Positions 55,867-63,641 of a stretch of DNA of 64,000 nt are shown here, one piece after another. Position numbers and translations under genes: made by a program. Within the stretch, counting starts at the first letter, position 1; each line of letters begins with the position of its first letter. Source of the DNA: Gordonia jinghuaiqii. Its GTDB lineage: Bacteria > Actinomycetota > Actinomycetes > Mycobacteriales > Mycobacteriaceae. The notes under the pieces were generated by a model. It was not told the DNA's origin. It did no database searches and worked only from the letters and a program-made list of their open reading frames with translations. Where the stretch lies: the NCBI RefSeq assembly GCF_014041935.1, contig NZ_CP059491.1, forward strand, positions 496,001-560,000. The letters run 5' to 3'.

Positions 55867-55940
55867 GGGCCAATTGTCCCGACTGCGGCAGCGCGATGCG
55901 GTGGGTTCGACGGAACCGGCGAACCCACCGTCAGAGCGAC

Positions 55941-56366
55941 TCAGACGAACATCTCGGCTGGCTGGGTGAGGCGGATGCTGTTGCCGGACGGGTCCCGGAA
56001 CCCGGCATCGATGCCGTAGGGACGCTCCTCGGGAACCTCGGTGAACTCGACGCCACGGGCCGAGAGCGCCTCGTAGTCGGCCCGGCAGTCGCTGGTGGTG
56101 AGGAACACCGTCCCGGCAAACCCCTTCGACATCAGACTGTGGATCTCACCGACGATCTCGGCGTCGAGGGCCGGTGGTCCGGGGATCGCCATCAGGACGA
56201 TCGTGACGTCGTCCTGACCGGGTGGCCCGACGGTGAGCCAGCGAAAGTCGTCCAGCTCGGCAAGTGTGACGTCCGAGCGGACCTCCATCCCGACCTTGGT
56301 GGTCCAGAACTCGAGCGCCTCGTCTTGGTCGTGCACCCACAGTTGGGCGCTTGAAATACGAATCAT
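55941..56366 (-). CDS. VOC/glyoxalase-like protein
   Basis: A 141-residue VOC-fold protein: MIRISSAQLWVHDQDEALEF, WTTKVGMEVRSD, VFLTTSDCRADYEALSARGVEF and AGFRDPSGNSIRLTQP. The two beta-alpha-beta halves supply metal ligands from His, Glu and similar positions. ATG 56366 has GGTGA 5 bases upstream; GTG and TTG starts exist 3-4 codons earlier. It lies 61 bases downstream of an AraC-type gene on the same strand, a common pairing in actinomycetes. Confidence 0.88.
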   Translation of the reverse strand: MIRISSAQLWVHDQDEALEFWTTKVGMEVRSDVTLAELDDFRWLTVGPPGQDDVTIVLMAIPGPPALDAEIVGEIHSLMSKGFAGTVFLTTSDCRADYEALSARGVEFTEVPEERPYGIDAGFRDPSGNSIRLTQPAEMFV

Positions 56367-56427
56367 GTTGTTCACCAATCACTTTCAGTGTCTCGTCGAG
56401 GTCCTGTGCCCCGGTGGTGAACCCAAA

Positions 56428-56898
56428 CTACGTCCGCCGCGACGGGGCGGTCTTCTTCCCGTGTGCTGTGTTGTCGCGTCGCTCGGCGTGCACGCGGCTC
56501 GTCGGCCCCGGCCGCGAGTGGGCACGCAGTACGCACGCGGGGACCTGTGCGTAGGTGACCGCGGGTGGGAATGACTCCCGGTAGGCGGTCGGGGTCTTGC
56601 CGAAGGCCCGCGTGAAGCTCGTGGTGAACGATCCGACGCTCGATAGGCCGACCCCCATGCAGATGTCTGCGACGGATCGGTCCGTGGACCGGAGCATGGC
56701 CGCAGCTCGCTCGAGTCGCCGGGTCTGCAGATACGTGTGCGGTGACTGACCGAACGCCGCGCTGAACGTCCGCGAGAAGTGGGCGCGTGACAGCTTGGCG
56801 GCGGCGGCCATGTCGTCGACGGTGAGTGGTTCGGCGAACCGGACGTCGGCGAGATCCTTGGCCCGCAACAGATGGCGCGCGGGATGGGCGCTGGGCAT
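56428..56898 (-). CDS. Minimal AraC-type regulator
   Basis: A 156-residue protein made of the two AraC helix-turn-helices (MAAAAKLSRAHFSRTFSAAFGQSPHTYLQ and MGVGLSSVGSFTTSFTRAFGKTPTAYRE) plus a basic, Pro-rich tail. No sensor domain is present. In relatives this form is paired with a downstream VOC gene exactly as here, which suggests the VOC protein or its substrate provides the signal. ATG 56898; the ribosome site is weak. Confidence 0.87.
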   Translation of the reverse strand: MPSAHPARHLLRAKDLADVRFAEPLTVDDMAAAAKLSRAHFSRTFSAAFGQSPHTYLQTRRLERAAAMLRSTDRSVADICMGVGLSSVGSFTTSFTRAFGKTPTAYRESFPPAVTYAQVPACVLRAHSRPGPTSRVHAERRDNTAHGKKTAPSRRT

Positions 56899-56998
56899 GG
56901 ATCGATTATGCCCAGGTGAGAGTGGTTGTGCGACGCTTCTGAGTACTGTTCGTTCGACAGCTCTCCTTCAGCTGCTTCGGCCCACCGGGGGGCTGGTC

Positions 56999-57583
56999 TC
57001 AGGTGACGGCGTCCCGCCGAAGAAATTCGACGGCCCGCGGAGACAACTCGTAACCGATGGGGAGACTCTCGGTCAGACCCAGGGTCTTCAGCTTTGTGAC
57101 GTCGAGCTTCACGGCGGCACGATCTCGTCCGAGTTCGGCGGCCAACTCGGTGGACACGACACCCGGCCGTCGCGCGATGGCATCGAGAACTTCGCGCGTC
57201 CACGCGCCGTGCTTGGACCGCGCGTCGAGGCGGTCGAGTCGTTTCCGGATGTCGTCCACGTCGTCGTCGGAGAGGTCGTCGTCGGCGCGCAGCGCTATAC
57301 GCGGGTCCTCACCGATACATCGGAGTCCGATCCGATAGGTCGGGTTGTGGGTGTTGACGCAGAGCGTTGCACGCACCGCGTCGGCATCCTCGAAACCTGC
57401 CCGGCGAGCCTCGAGAGCCGAGATTCGGGACGGGTCCACCCGCGCCAGGGACGTCACCTCGATGACATACGTCAATGCGATGAAACTCGACCCCGGCCGG
57501 ATGCGGGGTTGCCCCCACCGGCGGAATGCGAGGTCGACTGTCCCATCGGCGACGCCACGGACAACGGCAGCGGTGAGAAGCAC
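56999..57583 (-). CDS. ASCH-like plus winged-helix protein
   Basis: A 194-residue protein. The N-terminal half (VADGTVDLAFRRWGQPRIRPGSSF, IEVTSLARVDP) resembles an ASCH/PUA-like RNA-binding domain; the C-terminal part (REVLDAIARRPGVVSTELAAELG, VKLDVTKLKTLGL) is a winged-helix-like DNA-binding domain. GTG 57583 follows TAGGGT by 7 bases on its strand, so it may be leaderless. Longer starts up to 57724 would cover the palindrome at 57641 and are less likely. Confidence 0.65.
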   Translation of the reverse strand: MLLTAAVVRGVADGTVDLAFRRWGQPRIRPGSSFIALTYVIEVTSLARVDPSRISALEARRAGFEDADAVRATLCVNTHNPTYRIGLRCIGEDPRIALRADDDLSDDDVDDIRKRLDRLDARSKHGAWTREVLDAIARRPGVVSTELAAELGRDRAAVKLDVTKLKTLGLTESLPIGYELSPRAVEFLRRDAVT

Positions 57584-57640
57584 ATTCGCGACCCTAGTCG
57601 CGGCGTCGGTGCGGTGCAGCGAGGGCGGCGCCCAAGGCTG

Positions 57641-57660
57641 TGTCACCCGTGTGGGTGACA
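57641..57660. promoter_or_regulatory. Palindromic site between divergent genes
   Basis: TGTCACCCGTGTGGGTGACA has 8-bp arms around GTGT. It lies 58 bases upstream of the ASCH-like gene and 116 before the anchored-protein gene, the position expected of a shared operator. Confidence 0.55.
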
Positions 57661-57775
57661 TCTGAGACAAAGCTGAGAGCTGTTGTAGGGTGACCGGCAT
57701 CAGCAGCGGCAATGCCGACGCCATCGGGGGAACCCGCTGCGTCGCAACGTCGTTCGAACAAGTTCAGGTCGACGC

Positions 57776-58687
57776 ATGACCACCAGCCGGGGGGAGGGGT
57801 CTCTGGTGCCGCCGCGCGTGCCCTCTCTCTGGTTTCCCGACGTCGCTCCGTGGCCGGCGACCGACGCCACTCCTGCCGCAGATCTTGCGGCTCACCTGGG
57901 CCGTTCCCGATCGGTCTCCGCTGCTCACGGGCTGTCGGCCGGGTCGGCAGTCGCCGTCCTCGGCCGCCCGGCGGTCCCGTTCCAGCGGCCGGGTCCCGCT
58001 GCTGTGCGAGCCGTCGAACCTGCTGTCGTGCGACCGTCGTCGGATCTCGATTCCTTTCTCGCCGAGGCCGAACAAGCGGTGCGCGCCAAGCGGAAGGCAG
58101 TTTCGGGAAACGGGGCGGGATGGCGCACGCGGCTCGGCCCGCCACGGCGAATCGCCGGCGCGGCAGCCGCCATCAGTGTGATTGTCGCCACACTCATCGG
58201 GGCGCTGGCGCTGGTCGGCGGCGGTGATCCCGAACCGGACGCGGCAGATACGCCGGCCACCGGGTCGACGACGATCCCCGGCGCTGCGTCGACGTCCTCC
58301 GCGGCTCGCGAACCGGCCTGCACGCAGCGTCCCGAAGGATCGGGCGGCACGGGGTCCAAGGGAAACGGGACCGGTGATCAGCGATCCGGTCCGGGCGCCA
58401 TCCGCGCGTTCAACCACGCCTACTACGCCCTGCGATCGGCGAGAGCGGCACGCGCAGTGACCACACCGGGTGCGGTCGCCTCCGAGTATGTGATGCAGCA
58501 GTACATCGACCAGCGGCCGATGGGGACGCGTCACTGCCTGACGATCGCGGAGCGTGCGCCCGAGGAGTACTCCGTGGTCCTCACCGAACTGCAGCCCGAC
58601 GCCGCACCCATCACCTACCGCCAGGTCATCCGCACGACGACGTCGGGCGACAAGACCTACATCCAGTCCATCCGGTCCGTCGGATGA
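57776..58687 (+). CDS. Single-pass membrane protein with extracytoplasmic domain (DUF8176-like)
   Basis: A 303-residue protein. Cytoplasmic N-terminal 125 residues, Pro/Ala-rich; a membrane helix (AGAAAAISVIVATLIGALAL); a Thr/Ser/Gly linker; and a compact C-terminal domain (AIRAFNHAYYALRSARAARA, VMQQYIDQRPMGTRHCLTI, SGDKTYIQSIR). I associate the last domain with the DUF8176 family of related genera, without certainty. It overlaps the frame of the next gene; first of a same-strand cluster to 61209. Confidence 0.75.
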   Translation: MTTSRGEGSLVPPRVPSLWFPDVAPWPATDATPAADLAAHLGRSRSVSAAHGLSAGSAVAVLGRPAVPFQRPGPAAVRAVEPAVVRPSSDLDSFLAEAEQAVRAKRKAVSGNGAGWRTRLGPPRRIAGAAAAISVIVATLIGALALVGGGDPEPDAADTPATGSTTIPGAASTSSAAREPACTQRPEGSGGTGSKGNGTGDQRSGPGAIRAFNHAYYALRSARAARAVTTPGAVASEYVMQQYIDQRPMGTRHCLTIAERAPEEYSVVLTELQPDAAPITYRQVIRTTTSGDKTYIQSIRSVG

Positions 58688-58734
58688 ATACCAGTCGGGC
58701 CCCCGCTGTAGGGGTCACAGAAAGGCAGTTGCAG

Positions 58735-59904
58735 ATGAGTTCGAGTCGGGGGCGGCATCGTAGGCGTCGTGTGCCGAGTGGGCCGTTGTTGTCGGTGACA
58801 TCGGCGGTGGTGGCGATGTCGATCACCGCCGGCGCCGGGGTGGCGTTCGCGGTGCCGGAGCAGGGCGGCACCGACCCGGGTGACAGCGCACCAGGCCAAG
58901 GCGGCACCAGCCCGAGTGATGTTGCTCCCGGTTCGGCGGGTCCGGATGCCACTGTGGCACCGATCGTCGTTCCCGGACCGGGCAGTGTTCCCGGTCCGCC
59001 GGTGGAGGCGCCGTATCGGGCGTACACCGCACCGGAATCGCAGGGCTATGAGCAGCCGTACACCCCGTTGATCAACAATCGTGCGGCGCCGCGCGTGGCG
59101 CCTCCGGTCCGTCCGATCGCGCCGCCGCCGGACAAGATCCGGGTGGGCAACTTCGTCTCCGACATCCCGGAGGGATTGTCGACGAAGGATGTGAACTCGA
59201 TCAATGCCTGGTCGGCCTATGGTGAGGCGAAGATCGCTCAGGGGTTGTTGTCGCTCGGTGTGCCCGAAGACGAGGCTTCTCGTCGGGCAGCGGCGACGAT
59301 CATCGGGGTGATGGCCGGAGGCACGGCAGGTGCTGTCGCACTGGGTATCCCGTCGGCGGTGATCGGTGCTGTCGGTGGTGCCGGGGTCGGTGCTGCGATC
59401 GGTGCGGCAGTCCCGCCGATGCTGCTCCACACAGGCACAGGCGCGCTCATCGGCGCAGCGGTCGGAGGTGCCGGTGCCGGTGCGGCGGGGGCCGTGGTCG
59501 GCTTTGCGATCGGCGGAACCGCCGGCGGACTCGTCGCTTACGCGCTCGGCGCGGGCGACCCGGGCGCGAATCCGGTTGAGCCGTGGCGCCAGAACGGTCC
59601 GCGTCACGCCGCGCCCGACGTCGACGGGTCACATCAGTTCGAGTTCCATCTGTCGCCTGAGGAGGCGCGTCGGTCGGGACTGCCCGCTGTCGACTACGTC
59701 GTCAATCATCGTGGCGATGTCGGCGTCACGGTCGGGGCGTCAGCGTTCACATGGTCGGGTGCCCAGGCACGTTCGCCGTATGCGGTGTTCGGTCCGCAGG
59801 CCGAGAAGTCGGTGCGCGATTGGACCCGAGCGCAGTCCGACGGTCTGAAGAACGCGATCCCGGGGAGCGAAGTGCTCTGGCCGGCCGAGGAAAGTGCCAG
59901 GTAG
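58735..59904 (+). CDS. Secreted glycine-zipper protein
   Basis: A 389-residue exported protein. Signal: basic RGRHRRRRVPSG, hydrophobic core, probable cut after AFA. Then a Pro/Gly-rich segment, a helical region (NAWSAYGEAKIAQGLLSLG), and a long GxxxG/AxxxG hydrophobic stretch (GVMAGGTAGAVALGIPSAVI onward, about 80 residues) that could insert in a membrane or aggregate. Relatives are annotated as insoluble-domain proteins. ATG 58735 has AAAGG 9 bases upstream; ATG 58684 overlapping the previous stop is the alternative. Confidence 0.78.
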   Translation: MSSSRGRHRRRRVPSGPLLSVTSAVVAMSITAGAGVAFAVPEQGGTDPGDSAPGQGGTSPSDVAPGSAGPDATVAPIVVPGPGSVPGPPVEAPYRAYTAPESQGYEQPYTPLINNRAAPRVAPPVRPIAPPPDKIRVGNFVSDIPEGLSTKDVNSINAWSAYGEAKIAQGLLSLGVPEDEASRRAAATIIGVMAGGTAGAVALGIPSAVIGAVGGAGVGAAIGAAVPPMLLHTGTGALIGAAVGGAGAGAAGAVVGFAIGGTAGGLVAYALGAGDPGANPVEPWRQNGPRHAAPDVDGSHQFEFHLSPEEARRSGLPAVDYVVNHRGDVGVTVGASAFTWSGAQARSPYAVFGPQAEKSVRDWTRAQSDGLKNAIPGSEVLWPAEESAR

Positions 59905-60003
59905 TCACAGGGCCTGGCAAGGATGCTCGGGGTTGTTTGACTCCCCAGCGCGTTCGGGTTCAGAGGCATTCGCGACACTCACGCGTTCAGAGAGAGGATT
60001 CAC

Positions 60004-60495
60004 ATGAGGAAGCTCACGTTGACGACGATCGCTGCAGTTGTCGCGACAGTCACGTGTCTGACGGGCCTGCTCGGCATGGGTCAGGCGTCGGCGGCGCCGA
60101 TTGCCCAGTTGACCACGACCGGAAATGATTTCGGAACGTTCGGCAACCACTCGTTCTGCCGCGGGTCTGTGCACATCGGTCTGCAGGCGCCGGCGCGCAA
60201 GCCCGGTGTCGTCCGCGTGACCGCCACGTCGCATGGCTTCACCGGAGATGGAACCTCCTGGAAGCGCACCCCGCGATGCAAGGTGGTGTTTCGGACCATC
60301 TTCACCAGTGCACGCGGATACCTGCTTCACCACTGGACTCCGGCGTCCTTCGGTCCTCGTCCGGGTGAGAAGCGCACCTGGGATGTGCACACCGGTTCCG
60401 GCGTCGTGTCGTTCACGGTGAACACGACGCACGCCAAGGGCGAGCTGATCAACCAGCAATCGGCGGGTTTCGGTGCTTTCCTGGCGGTTCCCTGA
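60004..60495 (+). CDS. Small secreted protein
   Basis: A 163-residue protein with a clear signal peptide (MRKLTLTTIAAVVATVTCL, cut after ASA near residue 30). The mature part is beta-rich and basic, with two Cys (SFCRGS, PRCKVV) likely forming a disulfide, and repeated Phe/Gly/Thr. No catalytic motif is visible. ATG 60004 has AGAGAGGA 5 bases upstream. It precedes the ParA-like gene by 6 bases, which suggests co-transcription. Confidence 0.75.
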   Translation: MRKLTLTTIAAVVATVTCLTGLLGMGQASAAPIAQLTTTGNDFGTFGNHSFCRGSVHIGLQAPARKPGVVRVTATSHGFTGDGTSWKRTPRCKVVFRTIFTSARGYLLHHWTPASFGPRPGEKRTWDVHTGSGVVSFTVNTTHAKGELINQQSAGFGAFLAVP

Positions 60496-60501
60496 TCGTC
60501 G

Positions 60502-61209
60502 ATGACCGACCCCACGCGACCACGCGACGGTGACCCGCAGTCTTGGACCGAGCGGGCCGTCGTCGTCTGTGGAACCGCCGGCGGAGTCGGTACGTCGGTG
60601 ATCTCGGCGCTGCTTGCCGAGCAGCGTGCGTCGTCGACGCTGGGCTTGTTGTCGTGGTGGGTCGACGCGTCGGGTAACGACTGCGACATCGAACTCCGGT
60701 TGCGCGGTTCCGGCAATCCTGAACTGCTCCGCACGTCTTCGGGGACCGGGCTGTGGTTGCCGCCCGACGATGCGACGACGACTGACGCGGTGGTGGAGGC
60801 GTGGCGTCAGGGTGCGGTCCCGGTGGTCGACGCCGGTGCTCACCCGCTCACCCTGCTGCCCGAGCTCGCCGAAGACGACCTCCCCAATCTCACACCCGTC
60901 CTGGTGATCTCACCCCGGCCGGACCTGCTGAACCGGTCGCGCGTCATCTTCACCGAGTGGGACCGTGCGGGTGTACTCGAGCAGACCATCGTCGTGATCG
61001 CCTCGCAGGTGCCGGCTCTGCAGCGCGACGGATTGGCCGAGATGCTGGTCGGCGTGGTGTCTGGGTCGGTCGGCGGCGTGATCGGCCTCGACTACGACCC
61101 CGTCATCGGAGCAGGGACCTATCTGGATTCGGAGGCCCGGCGCGCATTCCTGCCCGGAACACACGAGGCGATCACGAAGCTCGCCGCGCTGACGACGAAC
61201 CAACGCTGA
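60502..61209 (+). CDS. ParA/MinD-like protein lacking the Walker lysine
   Basis: A 235-residue P-loop-fold protein. AVVVCGTAGGVGTSVISALL occupies the deviant Walker A position of ParA/MinD proteins but has no Lys (GGVGTS for GGxGKT). The following WWVDASGNDCDIELRLRG and PVVDAGAHPL strands match the fold. It may bind but not hydrolyse nucleotide. It starts 6 bases after the small secreted protein gene. The stop codon lies inside a 17-bp tandem repeat, so the C terminus is slippage-prone. Confidence 0.72.
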   Translation: MTDPTRPRDGDPQSWTERAVVVCGTAGGVGTSVISALLAEQRASSTLGLLSWWVDASGNDCDIELRLRGSGNPELLRTSSGTGLWLPPDDATTTDAVVEAWRQGAVPVVDAGAHPLTLLPELAEDDLPNLTPVLVISPRPDLLNRSRVIFTEWDRAGVLEQTIVVIASQVPALQRDGLAEMLVGVVSGSVGGVIGLDYDPVIGAGTYLDSEARRAFLPGTHEAITKLAALTTNQR

Positions 61210-61238
61210 CGACGAACCAACGCCGACGGCAAACCAAC
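61188..61238 (+). repeat. 17-bp tandem repeat over the stop codon
   Basis: GCTGACGACGAACCAAC at 61188 and 61205, with a diverged third copy at 61222. The period is not a multiple of three; the TGA of the ParA-like gene is in the second unit. Confidence 0.9.
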
Positions 61239-61307
61239 GAGTGCAGCAGGGGCGGCCGGGACCGTAAGCCCTTTCGGATTCCCCGCGGACGGGGCAGCAT
61301 GGGCCTC

Positions 61308-61979
61308 ATGACCGGGTCAACGCGCGCACCGCTCACCGCTGCAGAAGCCACCGACGTCGTCGCCGATCCCTGGCGCGTCATCGCCGACAAACTCGTCGCC
61401 GCCTATCGCACCGGATCGATGGTCACCGGCGGCGAGTTCGTCACCAGGATCATCGCGGCCGCCGAAGAGGCGGACCATCATCCCGATGTCGACCTGCGTT
61501 ACGGCTCAGTGCATCTCGTGCTCACCACGCACAGTGCACATCAACTCACCGAAGCCGATGTGGCGCTCGCGAACCGGATCACCGGCATCGCCGCCGAGAT
61601 GGCGCTGGAACCGTTACCTGCGCCGGTCTCGCAGTTCGATCTGGCCATCGATGCCCTCGACATCGCCGCCGTCCGGCCGTTCTGGAGTGCGGTCCTCGGC
61701 TACAAAGAGGCCGACGAGAAGGAACCGGTCGACCTGACCGATCCGTCGGGCCGCCTCCCCGGCGTCTGGTTCCAGCAGATGGACGAAGCCCGTCCCGAGA
61801 GAAGCCGAATGCACGTCGATCTGTGGGTGCCGCACGACGTTGTCCACGAGCGGTTGCGGGCGGCGATCACCGCAGGCGGACAACTGCTCTCCGATGACCA
61901 TGCGCCGTCGTTCTGGGTACTCGCCGACCCGGAGGGAAACGAGGTCTGTCTGTGCACCTGGCAGTCCCGAGCAGACTGA
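61308..61979 (+). CDS. Pterin carbinolamine dehydratase-VOC fusion
   Basis: A 223-residue two-domain protein. Residues 1-105 match 4a-hydroxytetrahydrobiopterin dehydratase: RIIAAAEEADHHPDVDLRYG and LTTHSAHQLTEADVALANRI hold the catalytic His residues. Residues 106-223 are a VOC domain (FDLAIDALDIAAVRPFWSAV, RMHVDLWVPHDV, WVLADPEGNEVCLC). Fusions of this type occur in actinomycetes. ATG 61308 is used; ATG 61299 adds 3 residues. Substrate unknown, as pterin hydroxylases are not evident nearby. Confidence 0.88.
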   Translation: MTGSTRAPLTAAEATDVVADPWRVIADKLVAAYRTGSMVTGGEFVTRIIAAAEEADHHPDVDLRYGSVHLVLTTHSAHQLTEADVALANRITGIAAEMALEPLPAPVSQFDLAIDALDIAAVRPFWSAVLGYKEADEKEPVDLTDPSGRLPGVWFQQMDEARPERSRMHVDLWVPHDVVHERLRAAITAGGQLLSDDHAPSFWVLADPEGNEVCLCTWQSRAD

Positions 61980-62114
61980 CACTCACCGGGGTCCGCCCCG
62001 GGAAACCGCCCTCCCTGCGGGCGGTGACGACGAATGTGCGGTAAACGTTTGGGCTAGGGCGTTTTTCGGTGGCGGATCAACCGAGGCCCGCCATTCGAGC
62101 AGGGTGACTCCGGC

Positions 62115-62147
62115 CCGGCACCGCCACGAGAAACGTGACGGCGCCGG
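62115..62147 (-). terminator. Terminator of malic enzyme
   Basis: A 14-bp stem around AGAAA that pairs better as minus-strand RNA (the two mismatches become G-U), 20 bases beyond the malic enzyme stop. Two small hairpins at 61986-62001 and 62005-62025 may end the opposing gene. Confidence 0.7.
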
Positions 62148-62166
62148 AACGGCGACGGATCAACAG

Positions 62167-63408
62167 CTACGAGCAGTGACCCTCCGCGCGGGCGACCTCG
62201 GCGACAGCGGCGGCGACGGCCGGGGCAACCCGGTCGTCGAGCGGGCTGGGCACGATGCGATCGGCGCGGAGATCGTCGGCGACCACCGAGAAGATCGCTT
62301 CGGCCGCAGCGATCTTCATGCCCTCACTGATGCGACGCGACCCGGCGTCGAGGGCGCCCTTGAAGACGCCGGGGAACGCCAGCACGTTGTTGATCTGGTT
62401 CGGGAAGTCGCTGCGTCCGGTGGCGACGATGGCCGCGTACTTGGCGGCCACCTCGGGGTGGATCTCCGGGTCGGGGTTGGACAGCGCGAACACGATCGAG
62501 TCGTCGTTCATCGACGCGATGATCTCCTCCGGGATGAGGCCCGCGGAGACGCCTATGAAGACGTCGGCTCCGGCGAGTGCCTCCACGGCGCCCCCGGCCA
62601 GTCCGCGCGGGTTGGTGCGCGCGGCGAGATCGGTCTTCGACTCGTTGAGCCCGTCGCGCCCCTGCGAGACGATGCCCTTCGAGTCGAGCACGATGACGTC
62701 CGAGATGCCCACTGCCATAAGGATGTTCGCGCATGCGACGCCCGCGGCGCCGGCGCCGGAGATGACCACGCGCAGACTGGTGAGGTCACGTCCGAGGTGG
62801 GTGGTCGCTCCCTTGAGGGCGGCGAGGACGACGATCGCGGTGCCGTGCTGGTCGTCGTGCATGACCGGGCAGTCGAGGGCCTCGATGACACGACGCTCGA
62901 TCTCGAAGCAGCGTGGAGCCGAGATGTCCTCGAGGTTGACCGCACCGAAGCTCGGACGGAGTCGGATGAGGGTCTCGACGATCTCGTCGGGGTCTTTGGT
63001 GTCGAGGACGATCGGAATGGAGTTGAGCCCGGCGAAGCTGCGGAACAGTGCGGACTTGCCCTCCATGACAGGCAGTGAGGCGCGCGGACCGATGTCGCCG
63101 AGACCGAGGACGGCCGATCCGTCGCTGACCACGGCGACCAGGCGTTCGGTCCAGGTGTATTTGTTCACGAGTGTGGCGTCGGTGTCGATGGCGCGGGAGA
63201 CCTGCGCAACGCCCGGGGTGTAGGCGATCGACAGATCGCGCTTGGTGTCGATGGGGGCGCGCAATTCCACCGACAGCTTGCCGCCGACGTGAGCCGAGAA
63301 GATCTCTTCGTCGGTGATGGGGACATCGGCGATCGTCGGTTCGGTGTGGGGATTCTGGTTCATCGCTGTCTTGTCCCCCATAGCTGACTTGTCCTCCGTG
63401 GTCGTCAC
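62167..63408 (-). CDS. NAD(P)-dependent malic enzyme
   Basis: A 413-residue malic enzyme of the short bacterial type: malate to pyruvate + CO2 + NAD(P)H. Tyr in IAYTPGVAQVSRAI, catalytic Lys in LPVMEGKSALF, metal residues in NLEDISAPRCFEIE and VMHDDQHGTAIV, and the Rossmann fold SGAGAAGVACA. GTG 63408 is chosen because AGGAGGA lies 7 bases upstream; the frame is open to 63462 without another good site. It connects acetyl-CoA and TCA-cycle use to pyruvate. Confidence 0.93.
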   Translation of the reverse strand: MTTTEDKSAMGDKTAMNQNPHTEPTIADVPITDEEIFSAHVGGKLSVELRAPIDTKRDLSIAYTPGVAQVSRAIDTDATLVNKYTWTERLVAVVSDGSAVLGLGDIGPRASLPVMEGKSALFRSFAGLNSIPIVLDTKDPDEIVETLIRLRPSFGAVNLEDISAPRCFEIERRVIEALDCPVMHDDQHGTAIVVLAALKGATTHLGRDLTSLRVVISGAGAAGVACANILMAVGISDVIVLDSKGIVSQGRDGLNESKTDLAARTNPRGLAGGAVEALAGADVFIGVSAGLIPEEIIASMNDDSIVFALSNPDPEIHPEVAAKYAAIVATGRSDFPNQINNVLAFPGVFKGALDAGSRRISEGMKIAAAEAIFSVVADDLRADRIVPSPLDDRVAPAVAAAVAEVARAEGHCS

Positions 63409-63641
63409 GGTCGGGTCCTCCTGAATGCCGCGAAACGCGGATTGCATCGTCTCGCCGGCCACGCTGCCCGCGAGCTGGTGATCAGCATCGACGCGAGCTG
63501 GTGGCTCAGCGGACGCGATCAGGGCGTGTGAGCGGGGTGACGCTCGTTACGGCCGCATTAAGTGTCTCACCGAGTGGGATGCGGGTACCAGGTGGGTCGG
63601 CCCAGGTGAGGGGCCCAATGGGCGTTGTTAGGATGCATCTC

